From NCBI RefSeq assembly GCF_018531195.1, contig NZ_JAHDYS010000003.1:1-64000 (forward strand): 64,000 nucleotides of DNA, read 5' to 3'. The notes under the pieces were generated by a model. It worked only from the letters and a program-made list of their open reading frames with translations. It ran no database searches and had not been told where the DNA came from. A program made the translations under genes and the position numbers. The DNA comes from Pelotalea chapellei. GTDB taxonomy: Bacteria > Desulfobacterota > Desulfuromonadia > Geobacterales > Pseudopelobacteraceae. Positions within the stretch are counted from its first letter, which is position 1. Each line of letters starts with the position of its first letter. Positions 17,133 through 25,875 of the stretch are shown here, piece after piece.

Positions 17133-20100
17133 TCAGATCCTGTCGGCAGCCATGGTGTACGGTGCGGGTACCATACGGGCCATTCCCACCGTTGCGGTGG
17201 TTGTGGTGGTACCGGTAACCCCGTTCAGAGTGGCCGACACAATGCTTATGCCTGGAGCATGGGCTGTGACAAGACCTGTGCTGGTGACGGTAGCGATGCC
17301 AGGCTCGGAGGAGTTCCATGACACCTGATCGCTGACGTCTTTCGTGCTGCCATCGGAATAGGTAGCCGTGACGCTGAACTGCTGGCTGGTGCCGACTGCT
17401 ATCCTCTGCCTGTCCGGTACCACCTTTATTGCCGTCAGTACCGGTTCAGCTGCCTGCGGAGCGCCGGTGAACGATGAACCGCCAAAGATCATCTGACCTG
17501 TTTCACTGAAAACCACATCTACCCAGTAATTGGATTGGTTCCAGCCCTGATTGGGAAAGGTGCTGCCCGATCCATAGGCGTACACGCCGTTTGAGCCGGA
17601 AATACCATCGGCCAGAGCATGCAGCGGAGGAGTGTCCGTTCCCCTGCCCTTGAAGTAATTGGAGGTAACGCTGTAATGCCCGCCATTGCAGTGGTAGGAG
17701 GCCACGTAAACCGTATTGGCCGCTATGGCCACCGGAGCAGGGAAATTTACCTGCTGCCATCCTGAAGATGATTCTCCGTTATAGGTTGCTGTTGCCAGGC
17801 GGGTACCATCGCCTGACCAGAGATTGGCGACATGGGTGCCGGTGTTTGCAGCAGACTTGTAGAAGCGTATTCCGGTGATGTAGCCTGACTTATCGGAGCG
17901 GAATTTGAACCCCAGTTCCACTGGATCGTCAGGACCGTCATCAATCGTGGCCGGTACAGTGGTATCGGGCCATATACTCGTGGCACTACTGGTGGCAAAA
18001 CCGGCTGTTGTAAAGCTCCAGACCGTGGAACTGCCAAGGCTGTTACCGGCAAGGTCTCTCACTTCTCCGGTTATGGTGACGGTATATGTGCTTCCGGCGG
18101 CGAGGGGAGAGGACGGACTAAGGATCGCGGTATTGGTTGAGCTGATGTACTCCACCGTTGCCGTTACAATGGCAGAGGACGGACCGCGCAGAACAAAGGA
18201 ATTTCCATGAATGGTCGCCGGATTCATGGGTTTGGTGAAAGTTGCAGTGACTCCTGAAGACAGCTCTACATCACGTGCGTCCCTTGGTGGCGTTACGTCA
18301 CTGATTTGAGGAGATGCGGTGTCTGAAGAATAATTAAGCTGATAACTTCCGTTAGCTGCAGCAAAACTGGCGTACTGTATTCCTTTGACCACAGCTATGG
18401 AAAAGGGAACCGAAGAACCGGATCTGGTTACGCTGGTCACGGTCCGGCCAAAGGGTACAGGAGCCATGGCGGTAAGTCCGGTGGCACCGTTTGCCGCATT
18501 GATGGTAAATCCGAGTGTGTTTCCGTTCCAGGTTATGCCGTCGAATGTGGAGTCGTTGCGACCGTTGATCCATGTGAGAAGCTGGCGACTGGATATAACC
18601 GGGATCCCGCGATTGCGGGCTGAATCGATGACCGCATCCGAAACGCTGGACGCATCCACATCCGTGTGTGCGTTGACCACAAAAGCACCGTAGAAACCAT
18701 CCGGCCCCAATGCCCTGTCAAGCAGGGCATCCACAGTAAACGGATAACTCTGCCCCGATTCATCGGTCATCTGACTGGCCGCCTGGTACACGTCGATCAT
18801 GGTACCGTCTGTATCGGCAAAACGCATGGGCATGCCCGAACCGGTAAAGAAGCCGGGATTGTTGGCAATCCATTGGGACGGCCAGTAATAATAACTCGTA
18901 TCCAGCCTGATACCATGAGCCTGCTCAACGTAGGCTTGTGACACATAATCGCTCCAGGCAATGCAATGAGTTCTGTTGGTGACAGGAGAAGGCAGGCCAG
19001 GGTACTTTGCACTGAAGCCGGCAAGCTGATTAGTGTAGAAGGAACTCAGGGAGGACGGAGTCCAGTTGGCACAGTTGCTGTTAACATGCAGCCCGATCTC
19101 GAAACCGGAGTTATTGAGTGCCGAAGCCTGTGAGATTGTCATGGGGTTGGTGTTAAAAACATATGAAGTTCCCCGGATGCATTCCCAGTTATCGACCGAA
19201 CATCCGGGCGTACTAATGGACTGATACGAATTGAATCTGCCCCTGGTCCCTCCCCAGGTAGTATCGCCATGGTCATCGCCGGTCATGATCACCGCTGCCG
19301 GGAGACTTCGTGGCAGATACCAGAAGCGGGGGAGCGGTTTCTTGGTCATATTCATCTGAATCATGAGATTGGCCAGCAGACGCTGCTGCTCATCGGCCTG
19401 GGGAATGGCAACCTTGCCCAGATCGATCCAGTTGGGCTGTGGGTCGAAACTCGCGGGACCATAGAAAAGATCGTCGGAGCGTATTACTGCATCCCCGTCC
19501 CTCTCCTGCCCGGCCCAGGCCGGATTGCCCTGGCGGGTGTAGACAACGGAGCTGGCAAGATCATAGGTGAACGCCGCCGCCTGCCCGCCGTTTGTACCCA
19601 CGCTATGCAATGTCACCGCTGGATTGGAGGTTGCCGATGACGCCGAAGAATAAATGGTTGCCACGCTGGCTGCACCGTTCAGACCATACAGGTCTGCCCT
19701 GCCGTGGTACTGCATTGTCTGTCCGGTAATTCCGGCACCCGGTGCGGCGGAAGTATTCACCAGTAGATACCCATTGGAAATGATTGACGCCTGATCGATC
19801 AGTCCAAGCAGCGATGCCAGCTTTTTATCGGGACGCATGGCAATCAGCTGCCCTCCTCCGTTGACCCAGGTGGTAAACAGGTTCACCTGGGAAGCAGTCA
19901 GCGTCATCTCGCCCAGAATAACCAGATCATGACCAGCAAGCGTGGCTGACGACACGGAGGATATATCGACCTGGTTAAATGCATTGAATCCTTCAGTTCT
20001 CAGAATTTCCGCATAGTATCCGCTGAAAGGATTACTGGCGGACGAAATCAACAGTATAGTTCCACTTGAGGGCGGGGCGCTAACCGTCACCGGGGCGCTC

Positions 20101-22463
20101 TTGCCAGCAGATACATTGCCTGCCGCATCCCTGGCCCAGGCGTACAGGATCTTGTTGCCCGGGCTGCTAAAAATGTACGAGGTCGGCACATTAACCGACC
20201 AGTCGCTGCTTGACGCAGAAGGTTGAGTAGAGGATTCGGTTACCATATAGCCGGTAACCGCGATGTTATCGGATGCAGTAAGGGCGGAGATCGCAACCGC
20301 GATGGTTGGCGACGATGCAGGCAGCGTGAAGGTTGTGACTGTCGGCGCCAGGGTATCGCCGCCCCCCGTGCCTGCATCGAAGACAACATCGACCCAGTAG
20401 TTTTTCCCTACTCCGCTGGTTGGAAAACTGCCGGCAGGACCATAGGCAAACACGCCGTTGGCACCGGAGACACCGTCGGCCAATGCGTGCAGCGGCGGAT
20501 TATCGGTCCCCTGTCCGCTGAAGTAGTTGTAATTGTAACTGAAGTGACCTGTCGAAGTATGGTAGGAGGCCACATAAACCGTATTGGCGCCGATTGCTAC
20601 AGGTGAAGGAAAATCAGCCTGCTGCCAGCCGGAGGCAGTTTCATTCGAAAAATTTGCAGTCGCCAGCAGTGTGCCGCCGGCACTCCAGAGCCGGGCAGTA
20701 TGGGTTCCACTGTTGGCCGCTGCTTTATAGAAGCGGATGCCGCTGATGCTGCCGCTGGAATCGGAGCGGAATTTTACACCCAGTTCCACCGGATTGTCGG
20801 GACCGGAATCGATATTGGATGGGACAGTTGTGGAAGGCCAGATGGAGGCACCGGCGGGAGTGACACCGGAAGGGGTGAAGGCCACGTCCACCCAATAGTT
20901 GGTGCCATTCCACCCGCCGGATGGAAAGGTGCCCGCGGGGCCGTAAGCGAATACTCCGTTGACACCGGAGTCACCATTTGCCAAAGCATGCAATGGAGCA
21001 TTATCAACTCCGCTGCCGTTGAAAAAACCGGGGCTGTAGCTGTAGTGACCGTTGGAAGTATGGTAGGAGGCGATGTAGACTGTGTTGGCGCTTACTGCCA
21101 CTGGTGCGGAAAAATCCGCCTGCTGCCAGCCGCTTGCGGTTTCAGTTGCAGAGTTGGCCGTGGCCAGCAGATTTCCACTGGCGTTCCAGAGCCGGACTGT
21201 ATGGGAGCCGCTGTTGGCTGCGGATTTGTAAAAGCGGATGCCGCTGATAGTGCCGCTGGAATCGGAACGGAATTTCACCCCGACTTCCACCGGGATGTCG
21301 GCGCCGGCGTCAACCACCGCCGGAACCGCACTGGATGGCCAGATGGTAGCTCCGCTAACGCCGCCTCCGGAAGAAGAGGCGGTAAATGCCACATCCACCC
21401 AGTAATTAGTTCCTTTCCAGCCATTAACCGGGAAGGTGCCGGCTGAACCGTAGGCAAACACACCATTGACACCGGAAACGCCATCAGCCAAGGCATGCAG
21501 CGGAGGATTATCCACCCCGCTGCTGCTGAAATAGTTTGAGCTATAGCTGTAATGACCATTCGAGGTGTGGTAGGAGGCGGTGTAGACCGAATTGGCATTA
21601 ATTGCCACGGGAGCGGAAAAATCTGCCTGCTGCCAGCCGGAAGCAGTTTCATTTGCGGAACTGGCAGTGGCCAGCAGAGTTCCGCTGGCGTTCCAGAGCC
21701 GAACCGTATGAGTGCCGCTGTTACCTGCGGCTTTATAGAAACGGATGCCACTGATAGTGCCGCTGGAATCGGAACGGAATTTGACTCCCACTTCAACCGG
21801 ATCGTCGACACCCCCGTCAACAACGGCCGGAACCGCGGTGGACGGCCAGATGTTTGCTCCACCAGTGCCGCCGCCACCTCCGGAAGAAGATGCGGTAAAT
21901 GCCACATCAACCCAGTAATTGGTGCCTTGCCAGCCATTAACCGGGAAAGTACCGGAAGGTCCATAGGCAAACACACCATTGACGCCGGAAATGCTGTCTG
22001 CAGGAGCATGCAGCGGCGGATTATCAACTCCGCCGCCGTTGAAGTAATTCGAGTTGTAGCTGTAGTGACCGTTGGTAGTGTGGTAGGAGGCGATGTAGAC
22101 CGTATTGGCGCTGACTTGTACAGGGGGATTGATCTCAGCCTGCTGCCAGCCGCTTGCGGTCTCACTGACTGAGTTGGCCGTAGCCAGCAAAGTACCGCTG
22201 GCGCTCCAGAGCCGCACAATATGAGGACCACTGTTGGCTGCCGATTTGTAGAAACGGATTGCGCTGATGGTGCCGCCGGAATCTGATCTGAATTTGACTC
22301 CCAATTCCACCGGACTGTCGGCTCCGGCGTCTGTTACAGCTGGTATGGTGGTGGATGGCCAGATTGACGCACCAAAACCTTCCGGAGGACTTATGGTTGT
22401 TAAACCTGTAACAATGGATAACGCAGTAACTATCTGTTTCACGACCATTTTCAGCCTTGCCAT
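17133..22463 (-). CDS. Secreted NodB-like protein with five DUF4082 domains
   Basis: A 1776-residue exported protein with a signal peptide of about 31 residues. Order: DUF4082-like domains 1-4 (33-195, 203-362, 372-531, 539-697), joined by Gly/Ser-rich linkers; an Ig-like domain (about 705-795); a class I amidotransferase-like alpha/beta region (803-1035); a NodB-like deacetylase region (1045-1380) with MTGDDHG at 1060-1066 and H1126; a Big_5-like Ig domain (1385-1488); DUF4082 number 5 (1496-1655); and a Big_2 domain (1675-1760). The second His of the NodB HxxxH zinc motif is missing (HVNSN), so activity or metal binding may differ. AAGGAG precedes the ATG. It is a clear paralogue of the 1892-residue protein at 25876-31554. 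Confidence 0.85.
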   Translation of the reverse strand: MARLKMVVKQIVTALSIVTGLTTISPPEGFGASIWPSTTIPAVTDAGADSPVELGVKFRSDSGGTISAIRFYKSAANSGPHIVRLWSASGTLLATANSVSETASGWQQAEINPPVQVSANTVYIASYHTTNGHYSYNSNYFNGGGVDNPPLHAPADSISGVNGVFAYGPSGTFPVNGWQGTNYWVDVAFTASSSGGGGGTGGANIWPSTAVPAVVDGGVDDPVEVGVKFRSDSSGTISGIRFYKAAGNSGTHTVRLWNASGTLLATASSANETASGWQQADFSAPVAINANSVYTASYHTSNGHYSYSSNYFSSSGVDNPPLHALADGVSGVNGVFAYGSAGTFPVNGWKGTNYWVDVAFTASSSGGGVSGATIWPSSAVPAVVDAGADIPVEVGVKFRSDSSGTISGIRFYKSAANSGSHTVRLWNASGNLLATANSATETASGWQQADFSAPVAVSANTVYIASYHTSNGHYSYSPGFFNGSGVDNAPLHALANGDSGVNGVFAYGPAGTFPSGGWNGTNYWVDVAFTPSGVTPAGASIWPSTTVPSNIDSGPDNPVELGVKFRSDSSGSISGIRFYKAAANSGTHTARLWSAGGTLLATANFSNETASGWQQADFPSPVAIGANTVYVASYHTSTGHFSYNYNYFSGQGTDNPPLHALADGVSGANGVFAYGPAGSFPTSGVGKNYWVDVVFDAGTGGGDTLAPTVTTFTLPASSPTIAVAISALTASDNIAVTGYMVTESSTQPSASSSDWSVNVPTSYIFSSPGNKILYAWARDAAGNVSAGKSAPVTVSAPPSSGTILLISSASNPFSGYYAEILRTEGFNAFNQVDISSVSSATLAGHDLVILGEMTLTASQVNLFTTWVNGGGQLIAMRPDKKLASLLGLIDQASIISNGYLLVNTSAAPGAGITGQTMQYHGRADLYGLNGAASVATIYSSASSATSNPAVTLHSVGTNGGQAAAFTYDLASSVVYTRQGNPAWAGQERDGDAVIRSDDLFYGPASFDPQPNWIDLGKVAIPQADEQQRLLANLMIQMNMTKKPLPRFWYLPRSLPAAVIMTGDDHGDTTWGGTRGRFNSYQSISTPGCSVDNWECIRGTSYVFNTNPMTISQASALNNSGFEIGLHVNSNCANWTPSSLSSFYTNQLAGFSAKYPGLPSPVTNRTHCIAWSDYVSQAYVEQAHGIRLDTSYYYWPSQWIANNPGFFTGSGMPMRFADTDGTMIDVYQAASQMTDESGQSYPFTVDALLDRALGPDGFYGAFVVNAHTDVDASSVSDAVIDSARNRGIPVISSRQLLTWINGRNDSTFDGITWNGNTLGFTINAANGATGLTAMAPVPFGRTVTSVTRSGSSVPFSIAVVKGIQYASFAAANGSYQLNYSSDTASPQISDVTPPRDARDVELSSGVTATFTKPMNPATIHGNSFVLRGPSSAIVTATVEYISSTNTAILSPSSPLAAGSTYTVTITGEVRDLAGNSLGSSTVWSFTTAGFATSSATSIWPDTTVPATIDDGPDDPVELGFKFRSDKSGYITGIRFYKSAANTGTHVANLWSGDGTRLATATYNGESSSGWQQVNFPAPVAIAANTVYVASYHCNGGHYSVTSNYFKGRGTDTPPLHALADGISGSNGVYAYGSGSTFPNQGWNQSNYWVDVVFSETGQMIFGGSSFTGAPQAAEPVLTAIKVVPDRQRIAVGTSQQFSVTATYSDGSTKDVSDQVSWNSSEPGIATVTSTGLVTAHAPGISIVSATLNGVTGTTTTTATVGMARMVPAPYTMAADRI

Positions 22464-22506
22464 GTATGCTCCTTAGTTGAAACACTGATGGTTTCACTTA
22501 TGAAAT

Positions 22507-22534
22507 AACCCTCCCCTTTGTTAAGAGGAGGGTT
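22507..22534 (-). terminator. Intergenic hairpin, weak terminator
   Basis: On the minus strand AACCCTCC, a 12-base loop, then GGAGGGTT followed by ATTTC. It sits between the stop of the PHP-domain gene and the next start. The short T-run suggests partial termination or transcript stabilisation rather than a full stop. Confidence 0.4.
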
Positions 22535-22568
22535 TGATGGTATGACACTGCACATAGCTTGGTTACAT

Positions 22569-25370
22569 CTACGGCACAAACTCCACATCCCTGAAGTAGT
22601 TGGTGTTTTTCCAGACGTTGGTTGGCATGTCTCCCATAACATCGCTCCACACGCCAGCGCCTGTTGGCGCATACAGATGACCATTCACTATCGGGGCATC
22701 AAAACCGTTAGTTTCTGCGGCATAATTCTGGTCGCTGCTGTTTGACACCGCCACTATGTAATCGGTATTGGCAGAAATCTGCAGCGGTGCCGGAAGTGTA
22801 AAACTTTTCCATCCCGCACTGCCTGCAGCAAAATCCCAGGCAAAGGGACCAGCCACGACTGCGCCATCCTGAACCCTCCAGATACGTACGGTGTGGTTAC
22901 CTCCTTCGAATGCATCGGTAAAGATTTTTACCCTGGTTATCTGACCACTGACATCAGCACTGAATCTGGTACCCAGTTCGTACATCTGATCATTTTCATA
23001 TGTTGAAGGTGTCTGGCTGGTGAAAATTGATCCATTCTGCTGTGGCGTAACACCCGCCTCATAGGCAATCTGCTGAAACATCGATCTGGCTGCACGGTAG
23101 CGATCCTGGGCCGCAGTTCGACTGGTAGTGAAAAAGGAGCTCCAGGCACCTCCCGGAGAGGTTCTCTGCAGCAGGCCATCCATCCAGCTGACATAGAATT
23201 CAGCATCAGCCACGCTGGCCCGCACCGGTTGATTGGCCACTGATACAAAAACAGCACCAGTGTGCACATAGTGCCCTTCACTCCCCATCCTGCGTGCTGC
23301 CAGCCAACCACTTTTCGGGAAATTAACAGTCGCGTTCAAGCTATTCGGAGCGCCTGGTGCCACTGTGGCCTGCTTGGAAGCGATCACGACACCGTTATGG
23401 ACCAATTCAATGGCACCACTCAGACTCTGACCTGCTGTCCATTGCACTGATACCTGCACGCTTGCAGGGCCTGCCAACTTGATTTCATCCCCAGGTCCGG
23501 CACTGCCGTTTACCATGAAATCCAGAAACTCGTTGTGTCCATTCCGCGAGACTACCGTCCTTCCTTTCGCGATTCCCTCAATCCAAGACCGGTAGCTCAA
23601 TTCTCCCACAGGCTTGACATAGGTCAGCAGAGCTCCCAGCGGTTTGCTTTCGGTGTCGTTGCAGGGATAATCGGTACCGGCTGCCAATCCCGGCCTGAAC
23701 CCGCAGTTGAGCAGCCGGTAATAGGCCTGCATTGCGCAGTCCGGGCACATGAAAGAGTAGCTGGAACTGACATCCATCACATCTTCGGATATGAAATCGC
23801 TTTCTCCGAGAGCAACTTCCACCGGGTATTCGACGGGAGTGCAGCAGTTCAAGGTATCGGGCAAGCCATTGTTATTCAGATACTGCATGTGCGCAAAGCC
23901 GGCGATGCCGTTTTGCTGATGGGCCCAGTTGAAGACGGGATAGGTGTATTCCTCCCAGATCTGATGAGCCTCGGACAGCCCCAGAGCAACAACATGCCCA
24001 CCAAGGGCCTGGTGAGAAGAGCCCTGGTAATTTGCATCCCAGTGCCATTCGGTGTCCCAGTGAATTATCCGCCCGGGAGCGGACGATGGATCATCAGAAC
24101 CGTTGATCCTTGGCAGGTCCTCCGGAGCAATCTTGACCTCGGCATTGCCACTGTCAGCGAGCAACGAAATAACGGAAAGATTGTGAGGAGCCATCCCTGG
24201 CAAAAAATCATCAAGGGTTTCCGGGGGGCCACCGCAACTGCGGTGAACATGCATGTCGCCCGTGTACCAGCCCGGCGGCTCAATCCCTGTAAAAGGAGTG
24301 CCTGAACCACCCGGGGAGAACAGCACATCCACCCAGTAATTGGTGCCATTCCATCCACCTGCCGGAAAGCTGCCCGCCGGACCATAGGCAAACACACCGT
24401 TCGCACCTGACACGCCGTCTGCCGGAGCATGGAGCGGCGGATTGTCAGCTCCGGATCCGGAAAAATAATTTTTGGTGTAACTGTAGTGACCTGTATCGGT
24501 ATGGTAGGAGGCGATATACACACTATTGGCGTTGATCGCTATCGGTGTGGGAAAATCAGCTTGCTGCCACCCGGATGCGGTCTCATTTGCAAAGGTTGCA
24601 GTGGCCAGCAGACCACCGCTGCTGTTCCAGAGCCGTGCCGTGTGAGGACCATTGTTGGCCGGGGATTTGTAAAAGCGGATGCTGCTGATGGTGCCGTTCG
24701 TATCAGCTCTGAATTTCACCCCCAGCTCTACAGGGCTGTCTGCTCCTGCATCAATGTTGTCCGGGAGGGCAGTGTATGGCCAGATGGAAGTGCCGCTTGC
24801 GCCCGCAGCATATACGACATCAACCCAATAATTTGAACTTTTCCATCCGGAAGCCGGAAAGGTGCCGGCCGGACCGTAGGCATACACCCCGTTTGCACCG
24901 GAAATGCCATCCTGCAGCGCATGAAGCGGCGGACTATCCACCCCTGTCCCTGAAAAGTAATCATAATCGTAACTGTAATGGCCAGTAGCAGTATGGTAAG
25001 AGGCGATGTAAACCGTGCTGGCAGTGACCGCCACTGGTGCAGGAAAATTGGCCTGTTGCCAGCCGGAAGCTGTTTCACTTGCAAACGTCGCAGTGGCCAG
25101 AAGCTGTCCGCTGCTGCTCCACAAGCGCGCCGTATGAGGGCCGTTGTTGGCTGCTGATTTGAAGAAGCGAATTGCGCTGATGCTGCCATCAGAATCGGCA
25201 CGGAATTTAACACCCAACTCCACCGGGCTGTCACCTCCTGCATCAACGTTAGCCGGTAAGGATGTAGAGGGCCAAATTGATGCAGCATGTACATCCAGCG
25301 GCGCCAGGATCACAATGCAGGTTACGATTGATAATATTAACTGTTTTAGTATCCCATACAGGGTTTCCAT
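22569..25370 (-). CDS. Secreted PHP/CehA-type metallohydrolase with DUF4082 domains
   Basis: A 933-residue exported protein with a signal peptide ending near VHAA (about 30). Two DUF4082-like domains (31-190 and 195-352) precede a PHP-superfamily CehA/McbA-like metallohydrolase (about 366-780), with TGDMHVH at 370-376, a GFAH segment near 491, AAGTDYPCND near 563, and CNDTESKPLG. PHP enzymes bind two or three metals and hydrolyse phosphoesters or related bonds; the substrate is unknown. A diverged third DUF4082-like domain (783-933) closes the protein. AGGGAGG lies before the ATG. A sigma-54-type promoter lies about 230 bp upstream, and a truncated MITE copy lies in the putative leader. Confidence 0.85.
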   Translation of the reverse strand: METLYGILKQLILSIVTCIVILAPLDVHAASIWPSTSLPANVDAGGDSPVELGVKFRADSDGSISAIRFFKSAANNGPHTARLWSSSGQLLATATFASETASGWQQANFPAPVAVTASTVYIASYHTATGHYSYDYDYFSGTGVDSPPLHALQDGISGANGVYAYGPAGTFPASGWKSSNYWVDVVYAAGASGTSIWPYTALPDNIDAGADSPVELGVKFRADTNGTISSIRFYKSPANNGPHTARLWNSSGGLLATATFANETASGWQQADFPTPIAINANSVYIASYHTDTGHYSYTKNYFSGSGADNPPLHAPADGVSGANGVFAYGPAGSFPAGGWNGTNYWVDVLFSPGGSGTPFTGIEPPGWYTGDMHVHRSCGGPPETLDDFLPGMAPHNLSVISLLADSGNAEVKIAPEDLPRINGSDDPSSAPGRIIHWDTEWHWDANYQGSSHQALGGHVVALGLSEAHQIWEEYTYPVFNWAHQQNGIAGFAHMQYLNNNGLPDTLNCCTPVEYPVEVALGESDFISEDVMDVSSSYSFMCPDCAMQAYYRLLNCGFRPGLAAGTDYPCNDTESKPLGALLTYVKPVGELSYRSWIEGIAKGRTVVSRNGHNEFLDFMVNGSAGPGDEIKLAGPASVQVSVQWTAGQSLSGAIELVHNGVVIASKQATVAPGAPNSLNATVNFPKSGWLAARRMGSEGHYVHTGAVFVSVANQPVRASVADAEFYVSWMDGLLQRTSPGGAWSSFFTTSRTAAQDRYRAARSMFQQIAYEAGVTPQQNGSIFTSQTPSTYENDQMYELGTRFSADVSGQITRVKIFTDAFEGGNHTVRIWRVQDGAVVAGPFAWDFAAGSAGWKSFTLPAPLQISANTDYIVAVSNSSDQNYAAETNGFDAPIVNGHLYAPTGAGVWSDVMGDMPTNVWKNTNYFRDVEFVP

Positions 25371-25443
25371 TAAAAATCCTCCCTTTTTAATCAGCTATTT
25401 GTAATCTAAATCATGAACCATAACTTGAATCATTCGTCAGCCG

Positions 25444-25525
25444 TTCAATACTCAGGTTGTTCAAAAATAATCAGATCGTCGCAACCGGAGAACGCCCCGC
25501 GGAGGCATGCAGTGGCGAGATGACC
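25444..25525 (+). repeat. MITE-like element A, copy 3 (internally deleted)
   Basis: The left end (CTCAGGTTGTTCAAAAATAA, then CAGATCGTCGCAACCGG and CCCCGCGGAGG) matches the other copies. It then jumps to AGTGGCGAGATGACCATGGC, a remnant of the right end, so the middle is deleted. It lies between the sigma-54-type promoter at 25598-25614 and the PHP-domain gene. Confidence 0.7.
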
Positions 25526-25597
25526 ATGGCCGTTAGCAACACTGACAAGAAAACGCATACTCTCTGGCTTCTTTAGTTATTCTCCTCCAAGGGGTAA

Positions 25598-25614
25598 AGC
25601 AACATCCATACCAA
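25598..25614 (-). promoter_or_regulatory. Sigma-54-type promoter for the PHP/DUF4082 gene
   Basis: Minus strand TTGGTAT-GGATG-TTGCT. The GG (-24) and GC (-12) dinucleotides are 12 bp apart, as sigma-54 holoenzyme requires. The predicted start of transcription is near 25587, giving a leader of about 215 nt that contains the truncated MITE. The same GGATG-TTGCT half occurs before the next DUF4082 gene (31621-31637). Confidence 0.55.
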
Positions 25615-25646
25615 GCTCTATAGTCATAAATTACAGCTATTTACAG

Positions 25647-25665
25647 TTTCAGATCAGATCTGAAA
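25647..25665. promoter_or_regulatory. Perfect 19-bp palindrome, candidate activator site
   Basis: TTTCAGATC-A-GATCTGAAA is a perfect 9-1-9 palindrome about 33 bp upstream of the -24 box of the sigma-54-type promoter at 25598-25614. It could be a binding site for an enhancer-binding protein or another regulator. I did not find a second copy upstream of the other two sigma-54-type promoters. Apart from this, the promoter, the MITE remnant and the terminator, nothing is recognised in 25371-25875. Confidence 0.45.
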
Positions 25666-25726
25666 GTAAAGTATTTTTTAATTCAGTGAATATTTTTTTG
25701 TTTTGGGAATTATTTTGCATTAAAAA

Positions 25727-25774
25727 ATAACGCCCGCCATCTTACTCAGAGAGAGGAAAACGACGGGCGTGAAG
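25727..25774 (-). terminator. Terminator of the 1892-residue DUF4082 gene
   Basis: On the minus strand an ACGCCCGTC arm pairs with GGCGGGCGT (one G-T pair) across a loop of about 21 bases and is followed by TATTTTTTAAT. It lies about 100 bp past the stop codon at 25876, so the giant gene probably forms its own transcription unit. Confidence 0.6.
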
Positions 25775-25875
25775 TAACAAGCTGGAAGAGATATTGCGAC
25801 TGACTTTGAAGTAACGAAAAATCTTCAACAGGTCCACCTGAAGTTACTGATGAAACTCCAGGCGGACCGTCTGCT

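Noticed and set aside
21275-22231. A 318-codon minus-strand ORF within the 1776-residue gene
   Set aside because: It is a shadow in another frame of the DUF4082 repeats: composition is biased (S, P, R), with no start context or domain. The same holds for long shadow ORFs at 24728-25294, 30159-30542 and others in this block.
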